DNA of 64,000 nt from Burkholderiaceae bacterium DAT-1 (lineage in GTDB: Bacteria > Pseudomonadota > Gammaproteobacteria > Burkholderiales > Chitinimonadaceae). Where the stretch lies: positions 124,001 through 188,000 of the forward strand of contig JAHRBI010000006.1 of assembly GCA_019084025.1 (NCBI GenBank), written 5' to 3'. The notes beneath the pieces are model-generated. The model did no database searches and was not told where the DNA came from. It saw only the letters and a list, made by a program, of their open reading frames with translations. Below, piece after piece: positions 9,155 to 18,566 of the stretch (within the stretch, counting starts at the first letter, position 1; each line of letters opens with the position of its first letter). The translations under genes were made by a program, and so were the position numbers.

Positions 9155-11048
9155 TCATCAAGGTGTAGCGATTTTCCTGCCAGCTTCAATGGCGACGCTC
9201 TGGGCGTGGTACGCTCAGCATAGCGGCATCGGCATGCTATTGGGTCTCCTTCTTTCCATAGGAATCTACTGGTTTCTCCAGTCAAAACGAAATGACACTG
9301 ACCCCCGTATCCTCCAGTTGCAAGCCGTAGCCCAATCTGTCGTCGAGGGGAAATTAACCGATCGGATAACAGGCGTAAATGCATCCGATGCAATTGGTAA
9401 GTTATGCTGGAATATCAATGACATGCTGGATCAGCTCGAAGCCTGTTTTCGCGAGCAAAGTACGGCAATGGATTATGCGAGTCGTGGGCAATATTTCCGA
9501 AAAGCGCAAGCAGGCGCATTACACGGGAGTTTTGCTCAGGCACTGAAAAATACGAATCAGTCAATTGCACAACTCGAAACCCATGCCAGTCAGATGCAGG
9601 CCAAGCATGATGCCGAACAGCACGCGCTCGCCGAACTCAAGGAGCTGGTGCAACATGCACTTTCAGGTGACTTTTCACGACAGATTCCGACGCAGGGTAA
9701 ATCAGGGTTTACACTTGAACTCATTGAAGGCCTCAATCTACTCTCTTCAAAAGTAGAGTCAAATATGCGTGCTTTGGCCGAAGTGATGAATCACATTGCT
9801 GCAGGCTCGCTGCAATTAAAAATGGAAGGCACTTATTCGGGAGTATTTGCTGATATCCAGCGCAGCACCAACAACATGGTGAGCTGCCTGTCTCAGGTGA
9901 TTGAGCAAGATGTTGTAAATCTGGTGTCCGCCGCCTCTCAAGGAGATTTTAGCCAGCGTATCGATTGTCGAAATCAAAAAGGCTTTTTTGCCCAGCTTTC
10001 CAACAACCTGAATACACTGAGCGAACTCACGGAAACAAGTTTAAATGATTTCGCAGCAGCCATGAATTGCATTAAACATGGCGATCTTACTAGCCCTATT
10101 CAGGCTGAATATAGTGGCATATTTAATCAGCTGAAACATGATATCAACGATACCATTCAAAAATTGCTGCAAATGATATCGGAGGTGAATGATTCCGCCA
10201 CATTTGTATCTCAAGCCGCGACCGAGATTTCAGCAGGCAATCTTGATCTGTCCCGCCGTACGGAAAGTCAGGCCGCGAGCCTGGAGCAAACCGCCAGCAC
10301 CATGGAAGAAATTACGGGCACAGTAAAGCAGAGTGCAGACAACGCGAAATTAGCAAGCCGATTGGCGCATGAGTCGAGTGCATTTGCCACCCGGGGTGGT
10401 GAAATTATGCAGCAGGTGATTCAAACCATGGAAGAGATAGATAACTCATCCAAACAGGTTACCGATATCATTTCAGTGATTGATGGCATTGCCTTTCAGA
10501 CCAATATCCTGGCACTCAATGCAGCAGTGGAAGCTGCCCGCGCCGGTGAACAGGGGCGCGGCTTTGCAGTAGTCGCATCTGAAGTACGTTCGCTTGCACA
10601 GCGCTCAGCAAGTGCCGCTCGGGAAGTAAAAACCCTTATCCAGAATTCCCGCCAGAAAGTAGATGAGGGACATAAGCTTGTTAGCTCAGCTGGTAGCAGT
10701 ATGAATGAAATAGTTGAGTCTGTCGAACGCGTATCTGGAATCATTGTCGATATCTCCGCGGCTGCATCTGAACAGACAAACGGAATTGATCAGATTAATA
10801 TTGCAGTTGCGCAGCTTGACAGTACGACTCAGCAGAATGCCGCACTCGTGGAAGAGGCCTCTGCAGCAGCCGAAAATCTCGATGAGCAATCCAAACATCT
10901 TTTGAGTATTGTGAGCCGCTTTAAACTATCCCAAACCACTAGTAGTCATTCAATTATTCAGCGTACCAAACATCCTGCACCACGTCTTAAGCAGCCATCA
11001 TCAGTTCATCCAACCAGTAAATCCAGTGATGAATGGGCTGAATTCTAA
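9129..11048 (+). CDS. Methyl-accepting chemotaxis protein with poly-HAMP linker and membrane hairpin
   Basis: Chemoreceptor of 639 aa. Two membrane segments (about residues 10-28 and 33-50) are separated by only a few residues, so there is no periplasmic ligand domain. The protein is anchored as a hairpin, like Aer and CetA. Several HAMP-like repeats follow ([50 protein letters not shown]), then the MCP signalling domain with the hairpin tip [33 protein letters not shown] split across residues about 455-490. It ends in EWAEF, which fits the W-x-x-F type tether for CheR/CheB. It very probably relays redox signals from the overlapping PAS protein to CheA. Confidence 0.92.
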   Translation: MKISSLLSNHQGVAIFLPASMATLWAWYAQHSGIGMLLGLLLSIGIYWFLQSKRNDTDPRILQLQAVAQSVVEGKLTDRITGVNASDAIGKLCWNINDMLDQLEACFREQSTAMDYASRGQYFRKAQAGALHGSFAQALKNTNQSIAQLETHASQMQAKHDAEQHALAELKELVQHALSGDFSRQIPTQGKSGFTLELIEGLNLLSSKVESNMRALAEVMNHIAAGSLQLKMEGTYSGVFADIQRSTNNMVSCLSQVIEQDVVNLVSAASQGDFSQRIDCRNQKGFFAQLSNNLNTLSELTETSLNDFAAAMNCIKHGDLTSPIQAEYSGIFNQLKHDINDTIQKLLQMISEVNDSATFVSQAATEISAGNLDLSRRTESQAASLEQTASTMEEITGTVKQSADNAKLASRLAHESSAFATRGGEIMQQVIQTMEEIDNSSKQVTDIISVIDGIAFQTNILALNAAVEAARAGEQGRGFAVVASEVRSLAQRSASAAREVKTLIQNSRQKVDEGHKLVSSAGSSMNEIVESVERVSGIIVDISAAASEQTNGIDQINIAVAQLDSTTQQNAALVEEASAAAENLDEQSKHLLSIVSRFKLSQTTSSHSIIQRTKHPAPRLKQPSSVHPTSKSSDEWAEF

Positions 11049-11094
11049 ACGCCTGAGTGTAGACATGTAATGCGGTTTAGACAGGAGTAATTGT

Positions 11095-12282
11095 ATGGAA
11101 CGCAGCCTGCTAGTAGTCGATGACGATCCATGGATCGTCTCCCAAATTCAGGCCATACTCGGTGATATGTTTGATATTCGCCATGCGGATTCAGCGAGTG
11201 CGGTGATGCCCTTGCTCGATACCTTCAGGCCACACATCATTTTACTGGATATTAATCTACCCGAAATGGATGGCTACGATATATGCCTGAATATTCGTAG
11301 CAATGATGACTGGATTGATATTCCAATTGTCTTCCTTTCTGCCAACGTCGAAGTCGATGACAGATTAAAGGCATACAATGTTGGGGGATCAGCCTACATT
11401 ACCAAACCATTTGTTCCTCGCGAATTGCGCAAACAAATTGAGATCATTAATGAAAATAGTATTAAGCATGATGATTTAAGAAGTATGGCAGCAACTGCTT
11501 CCGCCGCTGCAATATCCGCATTATCTGCAGCAGCAGACATTGGGCGCATCATGTCGTTTCAACGGGAAATATCCTGCTTAACGCACTTTGAGGATATCTC
11601 TGCTGCATCCTTCCATATCCTGCATGAGTATGGTCTGGAAGGATGTATTCAACTTAGAAGTCGTACAGGGAATGTTTCAAGAAGCAATAATGGTGAAGCC
11701 ACTTCACTTGAAGAGTCTGTTCTCAAAACCATGGCAAGCTGTGCACGTATTGTAGATCTCGGCACACGTTCGGCATTCAACTTTCCCCATGTATCCATTA
11801 TCATTAATAACATGCCAAAGGGAAACGCTGATTCTTATGGCCGGATTAAAGATAATGTCATGACAATTGCAGACGCCATTGACATTCACATGAACACACT
11901 GGAATTAATGGTTGAATCGGTACATCGTAATGAAGCTTTACTTGAACTACTGAAGAAGAATACCGCTACATTACGCGAAATAGAGGGCACTAATCGCCGG
12001 CAGCGCGAAGAAAGCTCGGATATTCTCAGCAGGCTGATCAATGATATCGAAAGTGCATTTGTGTACCTGGGACTGTCTGAGTCTCAGGAGCGGCGATTGC
12101 AGAATATGGCACGAGATGCGGTGATTCGTGCTCAGGCGCTTACTCAAGAGTCGCTAGCCATGGAGGCGCTGATTGAGTCCAATGCGTCCCTCATGGAATC
12201 ACATGAGGGCATTGAGGCTGCCCTGAATAGTGAAGTCAAGAAAATCAGCGAAGCCGCTGCAAGTCGCATCGAATTATTCTAA
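11095..12282 (+). CDS. Response regulator with receiver domain and unrecognised helical output region
   Basis: Receiver domain at residues 1-120 with all key residues: acidic pocket Asp9-Asp11 in VVDDDP, phospho-acceptor Asp52 in LLDINLPEMDG, Ser82 and Lys104 in YITKPF. After an Ala-rich linker (about 125-150) comes a region of about 130 residues that may be a degenerate GAF-like fold, then a long predicted coiled coil to the C-terminus (MEALIESNASLMESHEG). No DNA-binding or enzymatic domain is recognised. It lies 46 bases after the chemoreceptor gene, so a role in the same taxis pathway is inferred. A bidirectional terminator follows. Confidence 0.85.
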   Translation: MERSLLVVDDDPWIVSQIQAILGDMFDIRHADSASAVMPLLDTFRPHIILLDINLPEMDGYDICLNIRSNDDWIDIPIVFLSANVEVDDRLKAYNVGGSAYITKPFVPRELRKQIEIINENSIKHDDLRSMAATASAAAISALSAAADIGRIMSFQREISCLTHFEDISAASFHILHEYGLEGCIQLRSRTGNVSRSNNGEATSLEESVLKTMASCARIVDLGTRSAFNFPHVSIIINNMPKGNADSYGRIKDNVMTIADAIDIHMNTLELMVESVHRNEALLELLKKNTATLREIEGTNRRQREESSDILSRLINDIESAFVYLGLSESQERRLQNMARDAVIRAQALTQESLAMEALIESNASLMESHEGIEAALNSEVKKISEAAASRIELF

Positions 12283-12294
12283 TTGCCCGGAAAG

Positions 12295-12319
12295 AAGGCG
12301 GGTATGTCTACCCGCCTTT
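12295..12319. terminator. Bidirectional intrinsic terminator between the response regulator and speB
   Basis: Perfect 10-bp stem (AAGGCGGGTA / TACCCGCCTT) with loop TGTC. It has A residues on one flank and T on the other, so it can stop transcripts arriving from both convergent genes. Confidence 0.8.
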
Positions 12320-12324
12320 AACAC

Positions 12325-13290
12325 TTACAGCTTACCTTCAAGCTTTCGATTTCTCAGCACACACAGCAGATCAGCCGCAACATGGGCTGCCGCCAGTGCG
12401 GTAATCTCGCTTTGATCAAATGCAGGCGACACCTCAACCACATCCATCCCGACCAGGTTCACAGGCTGCATCCCGCGGATGATGGACAATGCCTGAGCAC
12501 TTGAGAGTCCACCCGGCACAGGCGTACCTGTCCCCGGCGCAAAGGCGGGATCCAGACAGTCGATATCGAATGTCAGATACGTTGGGCGATCACCCACGAT
12601 TTCCAGAATGCGTTTGAGCGTGGCAAGCGCGCCATGCTCGTGTACCCATGGCGCATTCAGTTGATGTACGCCCATGTAATCATCATTCCATGTGCGGATA
12701 CCTACCTGAACCGATGTCGCAGGATCGATCAAACCATCTTTAACCGCTTTGTAGAACATGGTGCCGTGATTCAGGCTATCGGGTGAATCATCCGGCCAGG
12801 TATCGCAATGGGCGTCAAAGTGAATCAGGGACAGGGGGCGGCCATATTTTTCGGCATGCGCCTTCAGTAAGGGATAGGTGACATAGTGATCGCCACCGAA
12901 GGTTAGCATTTTGGCACCGGACGCAATAATTGTCCGGGCATGCTCGACAATCGAGTCGTGGATTGTCATGGGATTGTGGGCGTCAAACCAGCAATCGCCG
13001 TAGTCAATGACTGCCAAATCGTCGAACGGATCGAATCCCCACGGAAATGGCTTCAGCTCGGCCAGCTGAACAGAGGCTGCACGAATTGCCTGTGGCCCCT
13101 GGCGCGCACCCGAGCGGAAGGTAACCGACAGATCAAGTGGAATGCCACTGACGACGACATCGGCGCCATCGAGATTGCGGGAATAGTTACGACGCATGAA
13201 GCTCAGCACACCCGCGTAGGTGTTTTCAATCGAGCTGCCATACAAAGAATCACGACGGATTGCGCCGTCGCCACGAATCAGGTCTGACAT
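12325..13290 (-). CDS. speB: Agmatinase (ureohydrolase family)
   Basis: Hydrolyses agmatine to putrescine and urea. The manganese ligands of the ureohydrolase fold are visible: GGDH, DAHCDTW and FDIDCLDPAFAPGTGTPVPGG. Length (321 aa) is typical of SpeB. The block DSLNHGTMFYKAVKDGLI agrees with agmatinase rather than arginase or formimidoylglutamase, though this is family knowledge. It is last in the reverse-strand run after rfaE1 with a 144-base gap, so it may have its own promoter. No arginine decarboxylase gene is nearby. Confidence 0.92.
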   Translation of the reverse strand: MSDLIRGDGAIRRDSLYGSSIENTYAGVLSFMRRNYSRNLDGADVVVSGIPLDLSVTFRSGARQGPQAIRAASVQLAELKPFPWGFDPFDDLAVIDYGDCWFDAHNPMTIHDSIVEHARTIIASGAKMLTFGGDHYVTYPLLKAHAEKYGRPLSLIHFDAHCDTWPDDSPDSLNHGTMFYKAVKDGLIDPATSVQVGIRTWNDDYMGVHQLNAPWVHEHGALATLKRILEIVGDRPTYLTFDIDCLDPAFAPGTGTPVPGGLSSAQALSIIRGMQPVNLVGMDVVEVSPAFDQSEITALAAAHVAADLLCVLRNRKLEGKL

Positions 13291-13434
13291 TGCACGTATT
13301 CCTGATTGCGCCTAGAGCTGGATAGCCCAGCTCATCGACTACCGTCCATGCTTTTTGCAGCCGACGGCTCAAGGCTGCCGCACCCAAGATGCGAATAATT
13401 GAAAGGCTAGGCGCAGAGCGCAAACGGGGATGTA

Positions 13435-14379
13435 TTAAGCCGACTGGCCGAATAATTCCTCAGCCGTCGCTACAGCCGTGCCCAGCTTACCTACCACGAT
13501 ACCGGCTGCGCGATTCGACCAGCGCATTGCCTCAGGCAGGGTTTCGCCCGCCGCTAACATCGCCGCAAGCGTAGCAATCACGGTATCTCCTGCACCGGAT
13601 ACATCGAACACTTCACGGGCGACGGTTGGCTCATTTGTTACGCCATTGGCACCGAAGAGGCTCATTCCCTCTTCGCTGCGCGTCACCAGTAAGGCATCCA
13701 GATTCAACTCGTTACGCAGCGCCGTTGCGCGTGTCACAAGATCAGCCTCATCGCGCCACTTCCCTACGACTTCGCGTAACTCCGCGCGATTAGGTGTGAG
13801 CAAGGTTGCTCCGGCGTAACGCGAATAGTCATCGCCTTTCGGGTCGATCAGTACGGGCTTCCCTGCAGCGCGCGAGGCCTCGATCATGCTGGTCACATGG
13901 GTAAGGCCACCCTTGCCGTAATCGCTCAGCACAACCACGTCGTGTTCGGCCAGTTCACGGCGAAACTCTTCGAGTTTGGCTGCAAGGATTTCGTGACTAG
14001 GTGCATGTTCGAAATCAATGCGGATCAATTGCTGCTGTCTCGCGACAACACGCAGCTTGATGGTGGTGGTAATGCTCTCATCACGATAAAGCGAAGCACG
14101 TACTCCGTGCTGCGACAGCACCTTGTCGAGTGAATCGGCGGCTTCATCATTGCCCGTCACGGACAATAGCGTTGCCTGACCGCCAATGGCGACAATATTC
14201 CGCGCGACGTTGGCCGCACCACCGGCGCGATCTTCTGTGCGCATGATGCGCGCAACAGGCACCGGCGCTTCCGGAGAGATTCGACTCACATCGCCAAACC
14301 AGTAGCGATCCAACATGACATCGCCCACCACCAGCACGCGGGCGTTTTTCAGCTTTTCCTGAACGGGATTTACAACCAT
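13435..14379 (-). CDS. rfaE1: D-glycero-beta-D-manno-heptose-7-phosphate kinase
   Basis: PfkB-family sugar kinase of 314 aa that phosphorylates D-glycero-D-manno-heptose 7-phosphate at C1 for ADP-heptose and LPS core synthesis. Diagnostic stretches are VVGDVMLDRYWFG at the N-terminus, RISPEAPVPV, GGAANVARN, and the PfkB signature with the catalytic Asp, DVSGAGDTVIATLA. It lacks the C-terminal nucleotidyltransferase half of E. coli HldE, so it is the stand-alone kinase form (RfaE domain I) usual in betaproteobacteria; the adenylyltransferase must be encoded elsewhere. It is 54 bases downstream of ugd. Confidence 0.94.
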   Translation of the reverse strand: MVVNPVQEKLKNARVLVVGDVMLDRYWFGDVSRISPEAPVPVARIMRTEDRAGGAANVARNIVAIGGQATLLSVTGNDEAADSLDKVLSQHGVRASLYRDESITTTIKLRVVARQQQLIRIDFEHAPSHEILAAKLEEFRRELAEHDVVVLSDYGKGGLTHVTSMIEASRAAGKPVLIDPKGDDYSRYAGATLLTPNRAELREVVGKWRDEADLVTRATALRNELNLDALLVTRSEEGMSLFGANGVTNEPTVAREVFDVSGAGDTVIATLAAMLAAGETLPEAMRWSNRAAGIVVGKLGTAVATAEELFGQSA

Positions 14380-14433
14380 CGGGGATACTATTCCAGTTGA
14401 AAATGGGGAGGATCGCCCTCCCCTGACTCGACC

Positions 14434-15747
14434 TCAGCGGCCAATCGCGTCGTAGGTGAAGCCAATGCGGCGCAGATATTCCGGATCATACAGATTACGA
14501 CCATCAATGATCATTGGCTGTTTCAGCTTGGCCTTGATCACATCAAAATCCGGGCTGCGGAACTCCTTCCACTCGGTCACGATCACCAGGGCGTCGGCAC
14601 CTTCCAGTGCTGCAATAGGTGATGTGGCGTACTCAATGGTATCGCCGAGCGTCTTGGATGCTTCATGGGCAGCAACCGGATCATAAGCGGTTACAGTGGC
14701 ACCGCGCGCCAGCAGGGCACCAATGACTTCCAGGCTTGGCGCCTCGCGCATATCGTCGGTATTCGGCTTGAATGCCAGACCCCACAGCGCAAAATGCTTG
14801 CCCTTGAGATCGGCGCCCAGATGCTTTTCAACCTTTTGCACCAGACGCTGCTTCTGGGCGCTATTCGCCAGCTCTACCGCCTCAAGCACCTTCAGTGTCA
14901 TGCCGTTTTCCTCGGCAGTTTTACACAGGGCTTTGACGTCCTTCGGGAAGCAGGAACCGCCGTAGCCGACACCGGGATACAGGAAATGGTAGCCAATGCG
15001 CGGATCCGACCCGATGCCCTGGCGAACCAGTTCAATATCCGCCCCCATGACCTCTGCCAGATTAGCCAGTTCGTTCATGAAGGAGATGCGCGTTGCCAGC
15101 ATGGCGTTGGCGGCATATTTTGTCAGCTCTGCTGAGCGGACATCCATGACAATCAGACGATCGTGATTGCGTTGGAACGGCTTGTAAAGCTGGCGCATCA
15201 TGTGCGCTGCGTTTTCATCATCCGCACCAATCACGATTCGATCTGGACGCATGAAGTCTTCAATGGCCGCGCCCTCTTTCAGGAACTCGGGATTGGATAC
15301 AACAGAAAAATTGAGCTGCGAACCGCGTGCATCCAACTCCTCTTGCAATGCCGCAGTAACTTTGTCAGCAGTGCCGACTGGCACAGTCGACTTATCGACC
15401 ACCAGTCGATATTCATTCATCCGCTTGCCAATATTGCGGGCGGCGGAAACCACGTATTTCAGATCTGCCGAACCATCCTCACCCGGAGGCGTACCGACAG
15501 CAATAAACTGAATCACGCCATGCTCGACAGCAAAATCGATATCCGTGGTAAAGCGAAGGCGGCCAGCGGCCACATTGCGCTTGACCATTTCTTCAAGGCC
15601 AGGCTCGTAAATCGGAATGCCGCCCTGATTCAGGGTGTCGATCTTGGCTTGATCCAGATCGAGACAAACAACATCGTTACCGACTTCTGCCAAACACGTT
15701 CCGGTAACCAGTCCAACGTACCCGCTACCAATGATTGTGACTCTCAT
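14434..15747 (-). CDS. ugd: UDP-glucose 6-dehydrogenase
   Basis: NAD-dependent oxidation of UDP-glucose to UDP-glucuronate for polysaccharide or lipid A modification. The N-terminal Rossmann motif [30 protein letters not shown], the [12 protein letters not shown] segment and the catalytic-Cys motif GGSCFPKD are all present. The C-terminal domain carries [18 protein letters not shown]. At 437 aa it is the usual bacterial type. It sits between pyrF and rfaE1 on the same strand, a conserved betaproteobacterial order linking it to envelope sugar synthesis. Confidence 0.96.
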   Translation of the reverse strand: MRVTIIGSGYVGLVTGTCLAEVGNDVVCLDLDQAKIDTLNQGGIPIYEPGLEEMVKRNVAAGRLRFTTDIDFAVEHGVIQFIAVGTPPGEDGSADLKYVVSAARNIGKRMNEYRLVVDKSTVPVGTADKVTAALQEELDARGSQLNFSVVSNPEFLKEGAAIEDFMRPDRIVIGADDENAAHMMRQLYKPFQRNHDRLIVMDVRSAELTKYAANAMLATRISFMNELANLAEVMGADIELVRQGIGSDPRIGYHFLYPGVGYGGSCFPKDVKALCKTAEENGMTLKVLEAVELANSAQKQRLVQKVEKHLGADLKGKHFALWGLAFKPNTDDMREAPSLEVIGALLARGATVTAYDPVAAHEASKTLGDTIEYATSPIAALEGADALVIVTEWKEFRSPDFDVIKAKLKQPMIIDGRNLYDPEYLRRIGFTYDAIGR

Positions 15748-15807
15748 GCTTACTCCATCCTGATATTCTTGCTATTTCGTACTGCAAACAAGTCAAAGGC
15801 GATGTGC

Positions 15808-16515
15808 TTACAAAGCCATGCTGCCTAGACTGTCATTTATTTCTTTCAGTACGGCAATGGGATCACTTGCACGCGTGATCGGCCGGCCAATTACCAAATA
15901 GTCGGAGCCCGCTTTGACGGCTTCGACAGGGGTCATCACGCGATTCTGATCATCAAGCGCTGCGCCCGCAGGGCGAATGCCGGGCGTCACAAGCTTGAAC
16001 GACTGCCCGCACAGGGCTTTCAGCGCGGTTGCTTCTTGCGCCGAGCACACTACGCCATCCAGACCACAGTCACGGGTCAGCGCCGCAAGCTTTGGAACCT
16101 GCACCTCAGGTGCGGGTAAGCCAATCTCAGCCAGATCGGACGCGTCCATGCTGGTTAAAACGGTGACCGCAATCAGAATCGGACGATCTTTGCGATCGGC
16201 AATGCCCCTTGCCGCTGCTTCCATCATCTTGCGGCCACCAGAGGCATGGACATTGACCATCCAGACCCCAAGATCAGCCGCCGCCTTGACCGCTTGCGCA
16301 ACGGTATTCGGAATGTCATGGAATTTCAGATCCAGAAAGATATCGAACCCACGGCTTTGCAGGTTACGTACAAGTGCCGGGCCTTCATGCGTAAAGAGTT
16401 CCTTGCCCACTTTCAACCGGCACATTGCCGGTGTGACCCGATCCGCAAAAGCCAGTGCGGCATTCGCCGAATCAAAATCAAGCGGGACGACTACTTTAGG
16501 ATCATTCATTGCCAT
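15808..16515 (-). CDS. pyrF: Orotidine 5'-phosphate decarboxylase
   Basis: Final step of UMP synthesis. The catalytic block [12 protein letters not shown] carries the Asp-Lys-Asp array, and the phosphate-binding end VTPGIRP...[14 protein letters not shown] is complete. The 235-aa length fits the type 1 family. The start MAMNDP at 16515 could be shifted two codons to MNDP; both are close to a weak AGG-containing leader. It lies directly after lapB with 30 bases between, a linkage also found in gammaproteobacteria. Confidence 0.96.
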   Translation of the reverse strand: MAMNDPKVVVPLDFDSANAALAFADRVTPAMCRLKVGKELFTHEGPALVRNLQSRGFDIFLDLKFHDIPNTVAQAVKAAADLGVWMVNVHASGGRKMMEAAARGIADRKDRPILIAVTVLTSMDASDLAEIGLPAPEVQVPKLAALTRDCGLDGVVCSAQEATALKALCGQSFKLVTPGIRPAGAALDDQNRVMTPVEAVKAGSDYLVIGRPITRASDPIAVLKEINDSLGSMAL

Positions 16516-16545
16516 TTACCTATCTAATTCCTGAAACACAGCTCG

Positions 16546-17709
16546 CTACGCGCGCGTCTGGCCGCGTGCCGGGAGGAATGACTCCCAATCGTTACAGGCC
16601 GGGCAGCGCCAGAAGTATTGACGAGCCTTGAAGCCGCAACTTGAGCAGTGATACATCGACACGCCTCGTGTGGCATCATTGACCAGTCGAAGCGTGATAT
16701 CTAGCTCTGCCTTCTTCTCAACCGGTGCCGACTGCGCTTGCGCATCGAGCAATCTCAGCAATCCCGGCATGGTTGGATTTCGCCTTAGTTCCGCACCCAG
16801 CCATTGATCAGCAGCATCCTGCCCCTCTTGCGTTGCAATCCGCTCATGCACAATATCCAGCATATCCAGCTCGGGATAGGTACTGAGAAAGCCCTTCAAT
16901 AGAGCGGTTCCCTCATCTGAGCGATTTAATTGATCGTACGCATTGAGGAGTTTCCGTGCGGCAAACGGAATAAAGCGATGATCCTGTGATTCAATTTTCA
17001 GCCATGCCTCAATTGCTTCGGACCAGTTCTGATTGGTCGCTTCCAGATCGCCGAGCAGTAGATGCGCACGAACACATTTCCGATGTTCCGCCAACGCCTG
17101 CTGCAACAACTGCCGTGCCTCGGCAGGTTGCGAGCGCGTCATGGCACTAGTCGCCAACTCACAGTAGAACTCGGCAATTTCATGCTGATATGTATGACTG
17201 GTGTCACGCAGCTGTTGCGCCACCTCAATGGCTTTGTACCACTCCTTTTCCTGCTGATAGATATCTAGCAGATGATTTCTGGCGGCACGTGCAAATTCCG
17301 TTTCATCCAGTTTGCCGAACAGCTCTTCTGCGCGGTCAAACAAACCTGCCTTCATGAAATCCAGCGCTAGTTCAAATTCGGCACTTTGCCGCTCAAATGG
17401 TTTCAGCTCGGCACGCCCCAGCAATTTCTGATGCATACGGATGGCGCGTTCGAGTTCACCTTTGCGTCGGAACAAATGGCCGAGTGCGAATTGCAATTCG
17501 ATTGTTTCTGCATGATTCCGTGCAAGATCAACAAACACGTCCACGGCACGATCCGTGCGCTCGTTCAGGAGGTGGTTCAGCCCCTCGAAATATTGACGGG
17601 GTAATAGCTTTGAATCAGCAAGAACATGCTTGATGTCTACACGGGCAGTGAGCCAGCCTAAACCGAAAAATACGGCGAGGAGGATCAACCACCAGGCTTG
17701 AAATTCCAC
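16546..17709 (-). CDS. lapB: LPS assembly protein LapB
   Basis: Inner-membrane scaffold that, with FtsH and YejM, controls LpxC turnover and so LPS synthesis. One N-terminal membrane segment (WWLILLAVFFGLGWLTA) is followed by about nine TPR-like repeats and a C-terminal rubredoxin-type metal knuckle with two C-x2-C pairs (CSSCGF and CPACNDW). Length (387 aa) matches E. coli LapB (389 aa). The partner gene lapA lies immediately upstream, and pyrF follows. Confidence 0.95.
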   Translation of the reverse strand: MEFQAWWLILLAVFFGLGWLTARVDIKHVLADSKLLPRQYFEGLNHLLNERTDRAVDVFVDLARNHAETIELQFALGHLFRRKGELERAIRMHQKLLGRAELKPFERQSAEFELALDFMKAGLFDRAEELFGKLDETEFARAARNHLLDIYQQEKEWYKAIEVAQQLRDTSHTYQHEIAEFYCELATSAMTRSQPAEARQLLQQALAEHRKCVRAHLLLGDLEATNQNWSEAIEAWLKIESQDHRFIPFAARKLLNAYDQLNRSDEGTALLKGFLSTYPELDMLDIVHERIATQEGQDAADQWLGAELRRNPTMPGLLRLLDAQAQSAPVEKKAELDITLRLVNDATRGVSMYHCSSCGFKARQYFWRCPACNDWESFLPARGQTRA

Positions 17710-17784
17710 ATGAGCTCCAGAAATCGGTGTTCACTAAATAGGCCAACATCTTGAGGTTAGCCTGATTAAATCAGATCGGGGAGC

Positions 17785-18096
17785 TTAGACCACCGCGTCC
17801 AGCGGATGATCGATGTCACTCACCTCGACGGCGACAGGATCTGCGCGCTCGGTGTGGGTGCGCAATTGGCGACGCAACTCGCCTATTTCCTTGCGCATGC
17901 GAGCCATATGCGTCGTCATGGCCAGCACGCCCGCACCTGCGCCCAGCAGAAATGCAAGGAATAACACGACGGCCAACGGCGCAGTGGCCACGCCGCCCAG
18001 CAAGCCAGTGACCTCGACAATGCCTACATTGCGCATTGCGAAGCCGAACAGCACCAAGAAGATGGTTACCTTGAACAGAGCTGACAGATAGCGCAT
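17785..18096 (-). CDS. lapA: LPS assembly protein LapA
   Basis: Small inner-membrane protein of 103 aa with two hydrophobic segments (about residues 8-28 and 40-62) and a short cytoplasmic coiled tail (MARMRKEIGELRRQL), as in the LapA/DUF1049 family. LapA binds LapB and links LPS synthesis to FtsH. It is 75 bases upstream of lapB. The preceding ihfB gene ends in a strong terminator, so lapA probably begins a new transcript. Confidence 0.9.
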   Translation of the reverse strand: MRYLSALFKVTIFLVLFGFAMRNVGIVEVTGLLGGVATAPLAVVLFLAFLLGAGAGVLAMTTHMARMRKEIGELRRQLRTHTERADPVAVEVSDIDHPLDAVV

Positions 18097-18127
18097 GGCA
18101 TCACTCGCATAATCGGCAGAATAGTGA

Positions 18128-18133
18128 ATTGTA
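18128..18133 (-). promoter_or_regulatory. Candidate -10 element for the lapA-lapB-pyrF transcript
   Basis: On the reverse strand TACAAT lies about 31 bases before the lapA start and downstream of the ihfB terminator, where a new promoter is expected. The -35 region is poor, so this is tentative. Confidence 0.35.
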
Positions 18134-18195
18134 TCGCGTTGTGCATCACGATGTAATTCAGATTTTTACTTTCGGCACCTCGGTGACGCACGAAC

Positions 18196-18226
18196 AAAAA
18201 AACGGTGTCAGTTTCCTGACACCGTT
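18196..18226 (-). terminator. Intrinsic terminator after ihfB
   Basis: Perfect 11-bp stem (AACGGTGTCAG arm) with a 4-base loop, followed on the reverse strand by at least five T. It separates the cmk-rpsA-ihfB unit from lapA. Confidence 0.92.
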
Positions 18227-18251
18227 ATTCTCATTCCGAGTCCTGATGCGC

Positions 18252-18542
18252 TCAGCTTTCACCACTCACGTCGACACGTTCACGGAGTTCTTTGCCCGCC
18301 TTGAAGTGCGGAACATACTTCTCCGGAACCGCGACCTTGGTTCCCGACTTGGGATTCCGACCCGTACGGGGCGGACGGTAGTTGAGGTCAAAGCTGCCAA
18401 ACCCGCGGATTTCAATCCGCTGACCGCTAGACAAACTGCCTGCCATGGCATCCAGTATTGTCTTGACGGCCAGTTCAGCATCTTTTGCCACCAACTGCGG
18501 ATAACGCGCCGCGAGCTTTGCGATCAGCTCGGACTTCGTCAT
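18252..18542 (-). CDS. ihfB: Integration host factor subunit beta
   Basis: DNA-bending nucleoid protein, beta subunit of IHF. The HU/IHF fold and the arm signature [19 protein letters not shown] are present, with the C-terminal [14 protein letters not shown] typical of IhfB. I start at MTKSEL (18542) because IHF/HU proteins begin there; an in-frame ATG at 18560 (MSLDSPMTK) is possible, and neither has a clear ribosome site, which fits translational coupling to rpsA 24 bases upstream. Linkage to rpsA is standard in proteobacteria. Confidence 0.95.
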   Translation of the reverse strand: MTKSELIAKLAARYPQLVAKDAELAVKTILDAMAGSLSSGQRIEIRGFGSFDLNYRPPRTGRNPKSGTKVAVPEKYVPHFKAGKELRERVDVSGES

Positions 18543-18566
18543 GGGGCTATCGAGCGACATAAGCAA

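Noticed and set aside
15163-15828. 221-codon forward frame opposite ugd
   Set aside because: Antisense to a confidently identified gene; no domain and no ribosome site.
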